DNA of 64,000 nt from Lachnospiraceae bacterium (GTDB taxonomy: Bacteria; Bacillota; Clostridia; Lachnospirales; Lachnospiraceae), in the NCBI GenBank assembly GCA_014804445.1, contig JAAUZU010000029.1, positions 1-64,000 of the forward strand. Direction: 5' to 3'. The position numbers were made by a program, and so were the translations under genes. This document shows positions 33,827 to 43,700 of this stretch, piece by piece. Positions within the stretch are counted from its first letter, which is position 1; each line of letters starts with the position of its first letter. Below the pieces are notes generated by a model. It saw nothing but the letters and a program-made list of their open reading frames with translations. It did not search any database and was not told the origin of the DNA.

Positions 33827-35191
33827 ATGAAAAAAATTACTTTAGCGCTTGCTGCTGTGCTGTTTCTTTTGGCGGCTTGCGGCAGTTCTTCCACGGAAAA
33901 CGAGGCGGGAGAATGGCAGACCAAGCAGCAGTCGGAGGAAAGTCTTGATGTGTATGCAGTGATACAAGATTTTGATTTCTCTGTACAGGAATATCCCATT
34001 GACACGGCATTGTATACGGCTGAAGTGGACAAAGAATTTAAAAACGCTTTTTGGGAAGCAATTTCCAATCAGGTTCCCATGGAATATGAAGCGGAGGGAG
34101 CGGTCTATTTCAGGGACTGGTTCAGAGGTGTTGCTTATGAAAGCGACGTGGAGCTTATAGAATCCCTGCAAAAGGCGAAGTATCGTTTTATAGACATGGA
34201 CGGGGATGGGCTGCCGGAGCTTGCCATGCAATGGGCATGGAACCTTTGTATACTTCGGTATGACATAGATGAAAAAAGAGTAAAAGGATATTTTGGACCG
34301 GCGGAGGGCTGGGTGCTGCTCGGCTCAGACCGGCTTGGCATTCACAATACGGGAAGTCCCCATCTGGAGCGAAACGAGTACCGTTTTCTGGGCGGGCGTG
34401 ACGGGATAAGACAGGTATTTGACTTTGAGAGGGATACTATGTATGAAACTCTGTGCACGGTTACTGCAAGCGGAGAGATTAACGTGGGTGCCGCGGTCAG
34501 TGAAGAGGAATGGGAGGAACTGGCAGCGGACTTTTTCTATGCAATGGAACATCCGGTTGCATTTGTTTCTTTCGAGGAGGCCTTTGGGGGAGTGCCTGAC
34601 AGGAAAATGGTGTCAGCAGAGGACGTGGAGGAAGCATATCGGGCATACGAGGAATTTCTTGCAGGCGAAAGAAGCGTGGGCAGCGAGGATATTTATGACC
34701 TGATAACGCCGACGGGAGAGCCTGATAAGAGATATAATGCGAGTTACTGTATATGGGATGTGGACGGAGACGGGGTTCCCGAACTGCATATTTTGTCGGG
34801 GCGTGAATATACGATTTATTCCTATGAAGATGGGGAAATGGTTTGGTTTCAGGCATTTTTTTCAAGACCCTGGGAGTATGTCCTTTTGGAAAGCGGTGCG
34901 TTTCTCAATTTGGATTACCAGGGATATGAAGACGGTGAAATCTGCTATTACTATTATTTTGAACTGGATGAAAATGGAAATGAAGTAAACGCGCTTCGAT
35001 TTGAGTGGAAGGACACAAACAGAAACAATGTCTGTGACGAAGAAGATGCGTTTCGATTTGCGGATTCTCCCTGTACACCGGAAGAATGGCTGGCAAAAAC
35101 GGATAAGTACCTCTATGTAACGGAAGAAGGCGGGGTAGAGGTCAAAAATCCGGTGGCGTGGACAGCTTATGTTGAACAGGAATGGAGATAG
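33827..35191 (+). CDS. Lipoprotein with two DxDGDGxPEL motifs
   Basis: 454 residues. Signal peptide MKKITLALAAVLFLLAA followed by the lipobox Cys (residue 18), so it is anchored outside the membrane. Two repeats each hold a calcium-binding-type loop: FIDMDGDGLPELAMQW (about residue 123) and IWDVDGDGVPELHILS (about residue 307), each followed by a strand ending in a tyrosine (the pattern of FG-GAP/VCBS-like or dockerin-like loops). The function is not known. GGAGGGG lies before the ATG, two bases after the previous stop region. It heads a run of related surface proteins. Confidence 0.75.
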   Translation: MKKITLALAAVLFLLAACGSSSTENEAGEWQTKQQSEESLDVYAVIQDFDFSVQEYPIDTALYTAEVDKEFKNAFWEAISNQVPMEYEAEGAVYFRDWFRGVAYESDVELIESLQKAKYRFIDMDGDGLPELAMQWAWNLCILRYDIDEKRVKGYFGPAEGWVLLGSDRLGIHNTGSPHLERNEYRFLGGRDGIRQVFDFERDTMYETLCTVTASGEINVGAAVSEEEWEELAADFFYAMEHPVAFVSFEEAFGGVPDRKMVSAEDVEEAYRAYEEFLAGERSVGSEDIYDLITPTGEPDKRYNASYCIWDVDGDGVPELHILSGREYTIYSYEDGEMVWFQAFFSRPWEYVLLESGAFLNLDYQGYEDGEICYYYYFELDENGNEVNALRFEWKDTNRNNVCDEEDAFRFADSPCTPEEWLAKTDKYLYVTEEGGVEVKNPVAWTAYVEQEWR

Positions 35192-35282
35192 ACCGCTAAA
35201 GTAACAATTCTCTTTTGAGGAAGGCTATAAAACAATACATTTTAATATTTTCCGGTACTTGAAGGAGTGACACAAAGGATTT

Positions 35283-36053
35283 ATGAAAAAAATATACCTA
35301 TTCATTCTTGCCATAACCATCTTATTGGCAGGACTATTTTTCACAACAAAAAAACGGCTGAATAGTAGTGGTTACCAAATAACGGAATCACAGTATACAC
35401 TTGAAAACGGATATTCCTTTGCTGCTATTCAGGTGCGCGGAATGAAAGATTCCGAATTAGAAGAAAGAATAAATGAGAGTTTATGCAGCTGCTTTTTTAT
35501 ATTAGAAAAGCCATGGTTTGTACAATCAAACATAGAAAGTGAAGATCCGGTGGTTCATTGCCGGACAGAACAATATCTGAGTATAGAGTATAGATTCCGG
35601 TATCTGCCGTCGGATACAGTGGAAGGAAATCTTTTCGTTTGTGTTACTGTAGATATGCAGACAGGACAAGTGGTTTTTTTGGATGATCTGATTGAAGTGG
35701 ATGAGGACTTTGCGTTACTTGTGAAAGAAGAAGCAATACTAAATTGTGAAGGAACAATACAGCAAGATTTTACAAAAGAAGAGGCAACAAAATATCTGAA
35801 TGATAATTGGAGTAAGAAAGAAACATCATATATATTACGGTATTTCAGAGGATTTACAAAAGATAAACTATATGGAAAATGGTATTGGGACAATAATTAT
35901 GACTATAAAGCTCTGAATACTGATATCTTTACCACATATTTTTATCTTGAAGAAGGGAGAATTTGCTTTTCCGGAGGAAGTTCGGATCCCGGTTGGATGA
36001 ACTGGATTATGATAGATGATATTGAAAATTATTTGAAAGTTCCTAAATGGTGA
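35283..36053 (+). CDS. Membrane-anchored protein of unknown function
   Basis: 256 residues. One N-terminal hydrophobic segment (YLFILAITILLAGLFFTT) acts as anchor or uncleaved signal; there is no lipobox. The rest is predicted extracellular, with VQSNIESEDPVVHCRTEQYLSIEYRF and MQTGQVVFLDDLIEVDEDF, which recall the beta-strand pattern of DUF3298/DUF4163-type domains (strands followed by a V-x-LxDLF-like motif). The assignment is weak. It is AT-richer than the chromosome around it, as are the next two genes. Confidence 0.6.
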   Translation: MKKIYLFILAITILLAGLFFTTKKRLNSSGYQITESQYTLENGYSFAAIQVRGMKDSELEERINESLCSCFFILEKPWFVQSNIESEDPVVHCRTEQYLSIEYRFRYLPSDTVEGNLFVCVTVDMQTGQVVFLDDLIEVDEDFALLVKEEAILNCEGTIQQDFTKEEATKYLNDNWSKKETSYILRYFRGFTKDKLYGKWYWDNNYDYKALNTDIFTTYFYLEEGRICFSGGSSDPGWMNWIMIDDIENYLKVPKW

Positions 36054-36100
36054 TTTCGCATTTTGGAAAATATTAGAGTAATTCGAGGGATGAAAAATCA

Positions 36101-36984
36101 ATGGGGAAAAATAAACGTATTATAGTAGTTGCATATGTGACATGCTGTGTTGCAATGACGGATGCAGTGGCAATAAGGATAACAACCTGAATGGGTTATG
36201 TAAGATTTCCAAAGAACAAACAGAGGAGCAAAATGCTGAAAATGAGCAAAATGAGGTGAATTCCGAAGAGAGTGAGGATAATGAAACGGCACCGGATGCT
36301 CCAGGAGACATGAATTATCATTATTATTGTTTAGAGGCGGATGATCCGGTTGTGCAGGAACTTATTGCCGATAGCGATTGGGGCTTTACGAGCCGTGTAT
36401 TTATTAAAGGTTTAATAGGTTATACACCCAATAGTGATATATCCGGAATGCTGGAAAGTTATTATAAGGATGATGAAATTATCATAAAAGAAAATCCGGA
36501 GCTATTTCCGTCAGAACGGCTTGCAGAGGTTAAGGAATTTTATTTAAATATCATGATGGATATCATTCGCAAGCGGGGAGAGAATGTTGATGATTATCAG
36601 AAGTATTTTGCAGAAGAGGCTATGTTGGAACAGATAAGAAATTATTTAAAAACGGAGCTGGAGGAAGACTGGTTGCTTCTTGAATCATTTTACCTTTCTG
36701 ATTACGCAGGAAATGCAGAAGAAATTGCATGGTACAGTAACAGTGAAACGATATGGGAGGATGAGGAAAATGGAGTAACCCATAGAAAGACGGAAACGGA
36801 CACTGCATATTGCTTTGAATTCCTGTTTTATGCCGATTATAAGACAATGAATTACGGAGAAAGGGACAAAGCGGCAGCACTTGCCATAAACTGTGAACTC
36901 TCTAAGGAGACCGGACTGATAGAAGAAATCGGAATCAGCAAGTGGTATATTGCCAGAGAAGATTTTGAAACAAGCCGCTGGTAG
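36101..36984 (+). pseudogene. Lipoprotein gene with a frameshift in the signal peptide
   Basis: The ORF track gives a 280-residue frame from ATG 36142 (MLCCNDGCSGNK...), which lacks a ribosome site and a signal. An ATG at 36101, after GAGGGA, starts a good signal peptide (MGKNKRIIVVAYVTCCVAMT) in another frame that stops at 36190. One extra G in acggatgc (36158-36165) would join the two as VAMT-GCSGNK, a normal lipobox. I infer a one-base deletion, or a sequencing error, in a lipoprotein gene. The mature part is acidic, with no family recognised; EEQNAENEQNE is a low-complexity linker. It lies between two other exported proteins. Confidence 0.65.
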
Positions 36985-37068
36985 CTTAGCGTGATTCAGC
37001 AGGTGGAATTTCTTGCATAGAATACGAATTGGTAAGAGTGATTACATATTTGAAAGAGGAAAGTGAAT

Positions 37069-37986
37069 TTGAGAATTAATCAAAAAAAGGAAAATAGAAA
37101 ATATATATTAATTACAATAATCATTGCTTATACGTTCGTATGCGCATCGTGCGGAAATAAGAAATTTATTTTAGAGACGGATAAGAAAAAAAGTTATATT
37201 TCGGGTAATTGCTCATATGAATCTTGGCTGGATTTTTCAGAAAAATACGATTTGCCATATGCCGGTGAAGAGATTTTTGAAGCAATCAAAACGGCTTACA
37301 AAGAGGTGGATTTTTTAGGGGAGTTTAGAGAAGGAGATTTAGAGACCTATGAAGAATATAAGAGGATATTTTTTGAGTTACTTCAGGGTACCATTCCGGT
37401 AGTTAATAGGCAGACAAATGAAGAAAAATATATGGGAGAATATGAGATTTTTTGGGGTGAATATAATCCCAATCATAATAGCTATTATTTCTTTGATGCA
37501 GACGGAGATGGGTTTCCGGAATTAGGAGTAGAATATAACACACGGAGGTACATTTTTAAGTACGACTTCAAAGAAGAAGAAATTATTTTGTGGTACCCAA
37601 ATGAGAGGGACATCTGGATTGGCACTGGAAAAGTGCAATGGCATGGAAATGATCAATATTTTGGATTTTATCAGTTGAATGAAGATGGAGAGAAAGTGTG
37701 CAGTACATTTCTCTTTAGTTCATGGTACAATGCAGAAACTAGTTTATATATGGTGATGCTGCCAAAGTATGCAGATGCAAATAAAGAAGTAGATATAACG
37801 GAAGAAATGAAAATGACCGGAGTATATGCGCAAATGAGTGAGCAATGGTTCTTCCGAATAACAGAGGAACAATATGAAGAATTAATGGCTCCTTACTGGG
37901 AAGCATATTTCCAAGCCCAAGAAGAAATAAAAAAAGTAACCTATACCTATGAAGAACTGTTCGATGCACTGACAACATCGCAGTAA
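37069..37986 (+). CDS. Lipoprotein with one DxDGDGxPEL motif
   Basis: 305 residues from TTG 37069 (spaced eight bases from AGAGGA; GTG 37063 is an alternative). The signal peptide is RKYILITIIIAYTFVCAS followed by the lipobox Cys. The mature protein contains YFFDADGDGFPELGVEY followed by RRYIFKYD, the same loop-plus-strand unit as in the lipoprotein at 33827, so the two probably share a fold and a role. The function is unknown. It is AT-rich and ends just before gene fragments that mark the edge of the conjugative element. Confidence 0.72.
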   Translation: MRINQKKENRKYILITIIIAYTFVCASCGNKKFILETDKKKSYISGNCSYESWLDFSEKYDLPYAGEEIFEAIKTAYKEVDFLGEFREGDLETYEEYKRIFFELLQGTIPVVNRQTNEEKYMGEYEIFWGEYNPNHNSYYFFDADGDGFPELGVEYNTRRYIFKYDFKEEEIILWYPNERDIWIGTGKVQWHGNDQYFGFYQLNEDGEKVCSTFLFSSWYNAETSLYMVMLPKYADANKEVDITEEMKMTGVYAQMSEQWFFRITEEQYEELMAPYWEAYFQAQEEIKKVTYTYEELFDALTTSQ

Positions 37987-38030
37987 TAAGGAGGACGCAC
38001 TATATTTCCGCCTGCCGTTTTTAAATCAAT

Positions 38031-38213
38031 ATGGGAAACCGCTTTATTCATATGGAGGAACCGGATGCCCGAATTACCTTGTTTATGCAGAATGCAGGAT
38101 ATCGTATAGCGCTTTGCAAAGATGGGACTGTATGGAGTTGGGGCAATAACGATGGAGGGAAATTAGGTATTGCTGCGAGTGTTGTTCAGAATCCCCCGCG
38201 GCGGTTGATATGA
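38031..38213 (+). pseudogene. Fragment of an RCC1-repeat protein
   Basis: 60 codons. The stretch YRIALCKDGTVWSWGNNDGGKLG is one RCC1 propeller repeat (x-ALxxDGxVWxWGxNxxGxLG) followed by the usual Pro about 12 residues later. A functional propeller needs about seven repeats. There is no signal peptide and no clear ribosome site. It is a remnant, cut at both ends. Confidence 0.6.
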
Positions 38214-38327
38214 GGAAAAATATTCCGGTAGCAGGCATGAGAAAAGCCGCTGCGCCATATGATTTATCAAGAAACATAGGCGTGGCTTGTAACAATGCTT
38301 TGCCTGCCATGCCGAAAGAGAGATGTC

Positions 38328-38546
38328 ATGCGTATAAAGCATAAAAAAAGATGGTTGGGAGGAGTCAGCATTTGTCTGCTTCTCCTTTTTTTGTGGGAAA
38401 GCGGACAGGTATTTTGGCAGCAAAGAGCGGTTTCTTCAGCGGAAGCGGAAGCAGAGGTGGAGGTAAAAAAAATCGCGCTGACCTTTGATGATGAGGATAT
38501 AATAGGAAGTAGTCAGAGAGATGCTGTAAAAAAGCGGTTTCTGTGA
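38328..38546 (+). pseudogene. Truncated polysaccharide deacetylase
   Basis: 72 codons from ATG 38328. The N-terminus is a membrane anchor (KRWLGGVSICLLLLFLW), then a linker AEAEAEVEVKK, then IALTFDD, the exact start of the NodB homology domain (normally TFDDGP, with the first metal-binding Asp). The homology stops after TFDD at about 38494 and the remaining frame (EDIIGSSQRDAVKKRFL) is unrelated. The break may be the insertion point of the conjugative element or an older deletion. Confidence 0.6.
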
Positions 38547-38901
38547 TTTAGTCCTAGTATATCACTCTTTGTTGGAGTAGTAAATAGGGCAGCGCTGTGA
38601 AATTGAAAATCTGATAAAAAGTGAATAATCGGAATCTGTCAATAAAGGGTTATTGGCATATTCTGTTGTACCCAAAACAGGGCTGAATCGGAACTTTATG
38701 CAAGTAAGGTAACGGACAGCCCTGTTTTAATATGACACGAGAGGAGGCAAGTGTATAACCCTGTTTTTTATCCGACCGCTGAAGCTTGGCGGTAAATGGG
38801 CAGCCGTCAGGACAGGACAAGCCTGTCCGGGCATTGCCCGTATGAAAGCCAGATGAAACCATATAACAACAGATTCAACACAGAGAAAGGAAAATGAGAG
38901 C
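38547..38901. other. Left-end region of the ICE with three inverted repeats
   Basis: No gene is seen. AAAACAGGGCT (38674-38684) pairs with AGCCCTGTTTT (38718-38728). GGACAGG-ACAAG-CCTGTCC is at 38810-38828 and CGGGCATTGCCCG directly after it at 38828-38840, about 60 bases before parA. The latter two could be a leader structure or centromere-like ParB sites. A promoter was not assigned. Confidence 0.5.
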
Positions 38902-39726
38902 ATGGGAAAAGTGTGGGGCATTGTGAACAGGAAAGGCGGCGTGGGTAAGACCACAACCGCAACGACGCTTTCCTACCTGCTGTCAAAGGAAGGCTACAGG
39001 GTGGCATTGATTGACTTTGACGGGCAGCGCCATTCAACAGTTTTAAGCGGTGTGGGGTCACCGGAACAGCTTCCGGTGACAATCTATGATATACTGAAAG
39101 CCATTGCGATGGAGGAGACGATACCGCCGAAAGAGGAATATATCATTGCTTTGGAGAGCGGTGTAGAACTGATACCTGCTAACAACAGGCTGGACAACTT
39201 TGAAAAAATGATGGCTGATGCAGATTTTGCGGAGTATAAGCTAAAAGAGTTTGTGGATACCATCAAGAATAGTTACGACTATATTTTGATCGACTGCATG
39301 CCGAAGATGGGCATGCCTATGATAAATGTAATGATATGCTGCGACGGGCTGATTGTGCCGGTGCAGTCGGAACCGCTGGCAGTGGAGGGCATGGGACAGT
39401 TTTTTGGTGCATTCCACAAGATTAAGAAGAGCGCCAACAGGGACTTGGAGATTATCGGCATATTGATTACCATGGATAGCAGACGTACCAGAATATCCAA
39501 AAAGGTCAAGGCTCGTCTGCAAGAGACGCTGGGGGAGAAAGTGCGCATATTCACAAGTTGCATTCCCAGAAGCACTCGTGTGCCGGATGCTGAGGATGAA
39601 TGCATGACAATCTGCGAGTTTGAGCCGGACAACCCGGCGGCAGCCGCATACCAGAATTTTGCAAAGGAGTTGATGGAGAATGGCAGCGAGGACGCCAAAG
39701 ATACCGGCAAGGAATTCATTGCTTAG
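38902..39726 (+). CDS. parA: ParA family partition ATPase
   Basis: 274 residues. It has the deviant Walker A of ParA/Soj, RKGGVGKTTTATTLSYLL (residues 11-28, with the signature Lys), Walker A' VALIDFDGQRHSTVLSGV and Walker B YDYILIDCMPKMGM. Together with ParB it would stabilise the excised circular element, or assist its replication and segregation. AGAAAGG precedes the ATG at some distance. The parB start lies within its last 47 bases. First gene of the element. Confidence 0.92.
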   Translation: MGKVWGIVNRKGGVGKTTTATTLSYLLSKEGYRVALIDFDGQRHSTVLSGVGSPEQLPVTIYDILKAIAMEETIPPKEEYIIALESGVELIPANNRLDNFEKMMADADFAEYKLKEFVDTIKNSYDYILIDCMPKMGMPMINVMICCDGLIVPVQSEPLAVEGMGQFFGAFHKIKKSANRDLEIIGILITMDSRRTRISKKVKARLQETLGEKVRIFTSCIPRSTRVPDAEDECMTICEFEPDNPAAAAYQNFAKELMENGSEDAKDTGKEFIA

Positions 39727-40750
39727 TGCCAGTTTAAATGATTCGGACGATATTTTCTGCTTCAGAGAAAAAGAAGCACCCGGACAGGCGGTGGGGAACG
39801 AGGGGCTGCCGGAACATACAAGGCGGCAGGCTGTCATGAAGTTTGATAACATGGAAAGCTTTCCCGAACACAAATTCAAGCCCTATTCCGGAAAGAGACT
39901 GCAGGACATGGTGGAGAGCATTAGGGAGTTTGGCATTCTGGAGCCAATCATTCTCTGGAAAAAGGGCGGAAAGCATATTATACTGAGCGGACATAACCGC
40001 AAATATGCGGGGATGCTTGCGGGGCTTTTGGAAGCACCGGTGGTTATTAGGGAGGATCTTTCCTATGAGGAGGCAGTGCTGATTGTGACGGAGACAAACC
40101 TCCGGCAGAGATCCTTTGGAGATCTGAGCCATTCTGAGCGGGCTTACTGCTTGAAGCAGCACTATGAGGCAATGAAGAGCCAGGGCAGGAGAAATGATCT
40201 GTTAAAGGAGCTTGAAGAGCTCTTAAACCCGCATGAAATCAGGGAAAACCAGACTTTGTCTGAAAACCCGACGAGGTTGCGGACAGACGAAAAACTGGGG
40301 GAGGAATACAACTTAGGGAAAGACAAGGTGGCGAAATACATCCGTATTGCGGACATGGTATTGCCGCTCTTAAAGTGTCTGGACGACAGAAAACTTTCTT
40401 TCGAGGCCGCCTACGACCTATCCTTTATCAGAGAAGAATCCATGCAGCTTGCAATAGCGGACATAATAGAGAAAGATGGATGCCGGATTGACACAAAGAT
40501 GTCAGGAATTATCCATGGCTATGCCAAAAACGGGAAAATTACCATGGATCTGGTGCGGCAGATTGTGGCGGGCGAAAAGCGGCGGAAACCGAAAGACGGG
40601 TCGTCAAAGCCGGTCAGAGTGAGGGAGGCGGTAATCAATAGGTATTTCACAGGCGGGCAGAGCAGGAAGGAAATCGAGGATACGATAGAGAAAGCGCTGG
40701 AATTGTACTTTTTACAGAATGGTACGGAAAAGGAGCCGTCAGTTGGGTAA
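39680..40750 (+). CDS. parB: ParB/RepB/Spo0J family partition protein
   Basis: 356 residues. The N-terminal ParB/Srx CTPase fold is visible in FPEHKFKPYSGKRLQDMVESI, IIL[WS]-x3-GKHIILSGHNRKYAG and VIREDLSYEEAVLIVTETNLRQR. The central DNA-binding helices follow (TDEKLGEEYNLGKDKVAKYIRIADMV...SFEAAYDLSFI), then a short C-terminal dimerisation segment. The ATG has AAGGAG upstream within parA; the long overlap with parA (47 bases) implies coupled translation. It probably binds a site in the element, perhaps among the inverted repeats upstream of parA. Confidence 0.9.
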   Translation: MAARTPKIPARNSLLSASLNDSDDIFCFREKEAPGQAVGNEGLPEHTRRQAVMKFDNMESFPEHKFKPYSGKRLQDMVESIREFGILEPIILWKKGGKHIILSGHNRKYAGMLAGLLEAPVVIREDLSYEEAVLIVTETNLRQRSFGDLSHSERAYCLKQHYEAMKSQGRRNDLLKELEELLNPHEIRENQTLSENPTRLRTDEKLGEEYNLGKDKVAKYIRIADMVLPLLKCLDDRKLSFEAAYDLSFIREESMQLAIADIIEKDGCRIDTKMSGIIHGYAKNGKITMDLVRQIVAGEKRRKPKDGSSKPVRVREAVINRYFTGGQSRKEIEDTIEKALELYFLQNGTEKEPSVG

Positions 40751-43700
40751 AGCAGCCAGCCTTGCGGATTTGTACCGCAGGTCAGTACATATGCTCACAA
40801 AGAGCAGAGCGGAGTGGATGGGGCTTTTATCCAGTGCCTCAAAATACTATAAACTGTCTTTTGATAAAAATGTGTTAATCTATGTGCAGAGACCGGATGC
40901 AGGGCTTCTCGCAACAAAGACCGGCTGGGAAAGGCAGACGGGCAGAAGCCTGAAAGCCGGTTCCAAAGGAATTGGTGTCGTGGATATGGACAGCCCTAAT
41001 GCTACACTAGCGTTTTATTTTGACTTTGCGGACACTCGTGGGGACGATGCATCTTTCCGAAAGGCTATGGGCTTTGTGTGGGAATTAGAAAAACAGTACC
41101 AGCCGGAAATACGCAGGCGTTTCCATGAGCGGTTTGGAACGGATGCAGAGAGCATGGAAAATTGTCTGTGCCAGCTTGCAAAAATGCATGTTGCCGCCCT
41201 GATTGCGGGGCATCCTGCAGACGTGGGAACGGCGGATGAGGGAAGTGTGCTGCACGGACTGCCGGAAGAGGCGGTAAAGGAAGAATTTATTCAACTTGCT
41301 GCTGATAGTGCAGCCTATATCATCTTTAAGAAATGTGGTATGCCTACGGATATTTTTGAAGAGGAGCAGGCATTTGAAAACATCAGGCATTTCGGTAGCC
41401 TTAAGCTGTTCATGGAACTGGGGTGTTATGCGATGGCGGCGGCAAAGCCTGTTTTAACAGAGATTCGCCGCCAGATTGAGGAAATAAAGGAAGAGAGGAG
41501 TATTGCATATGGACATGAAGCCGTTAGCGAAGCTGGAATACAAGTCAGGGGAGGACGGGATGTTGTATCCGGATCTTCAGATATCAGCGGACCAAGAATA
41601 CGATGGGAGACAGCCCCGGATATTCGGCAGGAGATGGAAGGATTATATGAAAGAGCATCATCCACAGAGGCTGTCCCTGCTGGTGGCAGAGGGGAGGATC
41701 AACGAGATGATCTGCAGGGTAGACGAGGAGGCAGAGGAAAAGAAAGAAAAAGTGATTCAGAGGCTCCTTCAGGTTCAGCCAATGCCGGAGGCAGAGGATT
41801 TACTGGAGAGGGCAGCTCACATGGAGATGATAACCCGGCAGGCGGAGGAAATCATACTGCACGAGGTGGTGTATCAGCTTCGGTAGCGCCGGAGAGCGGA
41901 AAAGAGTATAGCGAGGAGAAGAAAGGGGAGCCCCCGGCAGAAAATACTGCAGGGGGTTCCCCTTTTATTATCCGTGAGTCGGCGACGAAGGAGAATGTCG
42001 GGGAACACCCAGACTGGAATTCGATACGGAGCCTTTTGACGGATACGGAAGTATATCCGGCAGAATTGTATGGCACTATCAGCGAGGTGTTTCGTGACAG
42101 TGCAACCATACAGGAAAGGCAGGAATTTGTCCGTGACATTTACCGGAATTATGGCTTCAGAAAGAGCAGTAATGGGAAGCGGGGCATTGTGCCGGGAAAA
42201 GATGTGGCAGATTTCTTTTTCCCAGAGGATGGATTTGTGCGCCTGTCGTGGGAGGTGATTGTCCATGTAATAGGCACGTTGATAAAAGCTGGCGAGTATG
42301 TATCCTCTGTCATTGCGCCGGAAGAAGCAGCAGAGGAACCGATTCCGCTGAATGATCCGGAAATGGCAGGGCATGGTGATGGGCAGATCAGTCTGTTTGA
42401 AGTATTTCAAAATCCGTTTGCGGAAGGCAGTGGGCAGGAAGATAACATAATCGCTGAAACGGAAGAGGCGGATACGAATACTGGTACACAGCTTTTTCTG
42501 GCAAATTATTGTTTTTCCCCGGAGCATCACCTATATGACGGAGGTCCCAAGGCAAAATTCCGCAATAATGTGGAAGCAATCCGGCTATTAAAGCAGCTGC
42601 AGAAAAAACAGCGTCAGGCATCCATGGAAGAGCAGGTCACCCTTGCAAAATTTGTGGGATGGGGAGGGCTTGCCGATGCGCTGACACCGGGAAAGGCAGG
42701 CTGGGAAAAGGAATACGAAGAAATCAAAGAGCTTCTGACGGAGGAGGAAATGCAGGCGGCAGCCATGTCCACGCTTACATCATACTATACCGATCAGGGT
42801 ATTGTCAGTTATATCTATCGGGCACTGGAGCAGTTCGGTTTCCGGTCCGGCAATATTCTTGATCCTGCCATGGGAACGGGGAATTTCTACTCCGTGCTGC
42901 CGGAATGCATGAAAAATTCCAGCCTGTATGGGGTAGAAATTGACCCGATTGCAGGAGGCATATCTCAAAAGCTGTATCCTAATGCACACATTATGGTAAA
43001 AGACTTTGAGAAGGCAGAATTTCCTGACAGTTTTTTCGATGTAGTGTTGGGAAATGTGCCTTTTGGGAAAATCAGCATGAATGACAAGCGGTATGCCAGA
43101 TACGATTTCAGAATTCATGACTATTTTATAGCCAAGAGCTTGGACAAGCTGCGTTCCGGCGGCATACTTGCAGTGATAACCAGCAAGTTTACCATGGATA
43201 AGGAAAATCCTTCCATACGGAAATATATTGCGCAGCGGGCAGAATTGATAGGCGCTATCCGACTGCCTGAAAATGCCTTTAAAGAAGTGGCAGGAACGGA
43301 TGCCACAGCGGATATTCTCTTTCTGAAAAAGCGGTGGCAGGAAATTATTCCCAACGTGGATAACAGCCCCTGGTTATCTGTGGAAAGAAATGAGGCGGGC
43401 ATTCCGTATAACAGTTATTTTATCGACCATCCGGAAATGGTTCTGGGGATTATGGCACAGGAGCCCGGCATGTATGGGGACAAAGAATTTGTTACCTGTA
43501 AGCCTTTTACGGACAGGGAACTGCCGGAACTGCTGAAGGAAGCGGTGGGCAGGCTGCATGCCTCCTATGAAGAACCGGCAGGCATATGGGAGGGTGAAAA
43601 CGAGACAGAGGACAGGGAGTGGATTCCTGCCATGCCGGACGTAAAAAATTTCAGCTACACACTGGCACATGGGCAGCTTTATTATCGGGAAAATTCCATA

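Noticed and set aside
38210-38344. 44-codon frame MRKNIPVAGMRKAAAPYD... between the RCC1 and deacetylase fragments
   Set aside because: Short, overlaps both remnants, no family pattern; likely chance.
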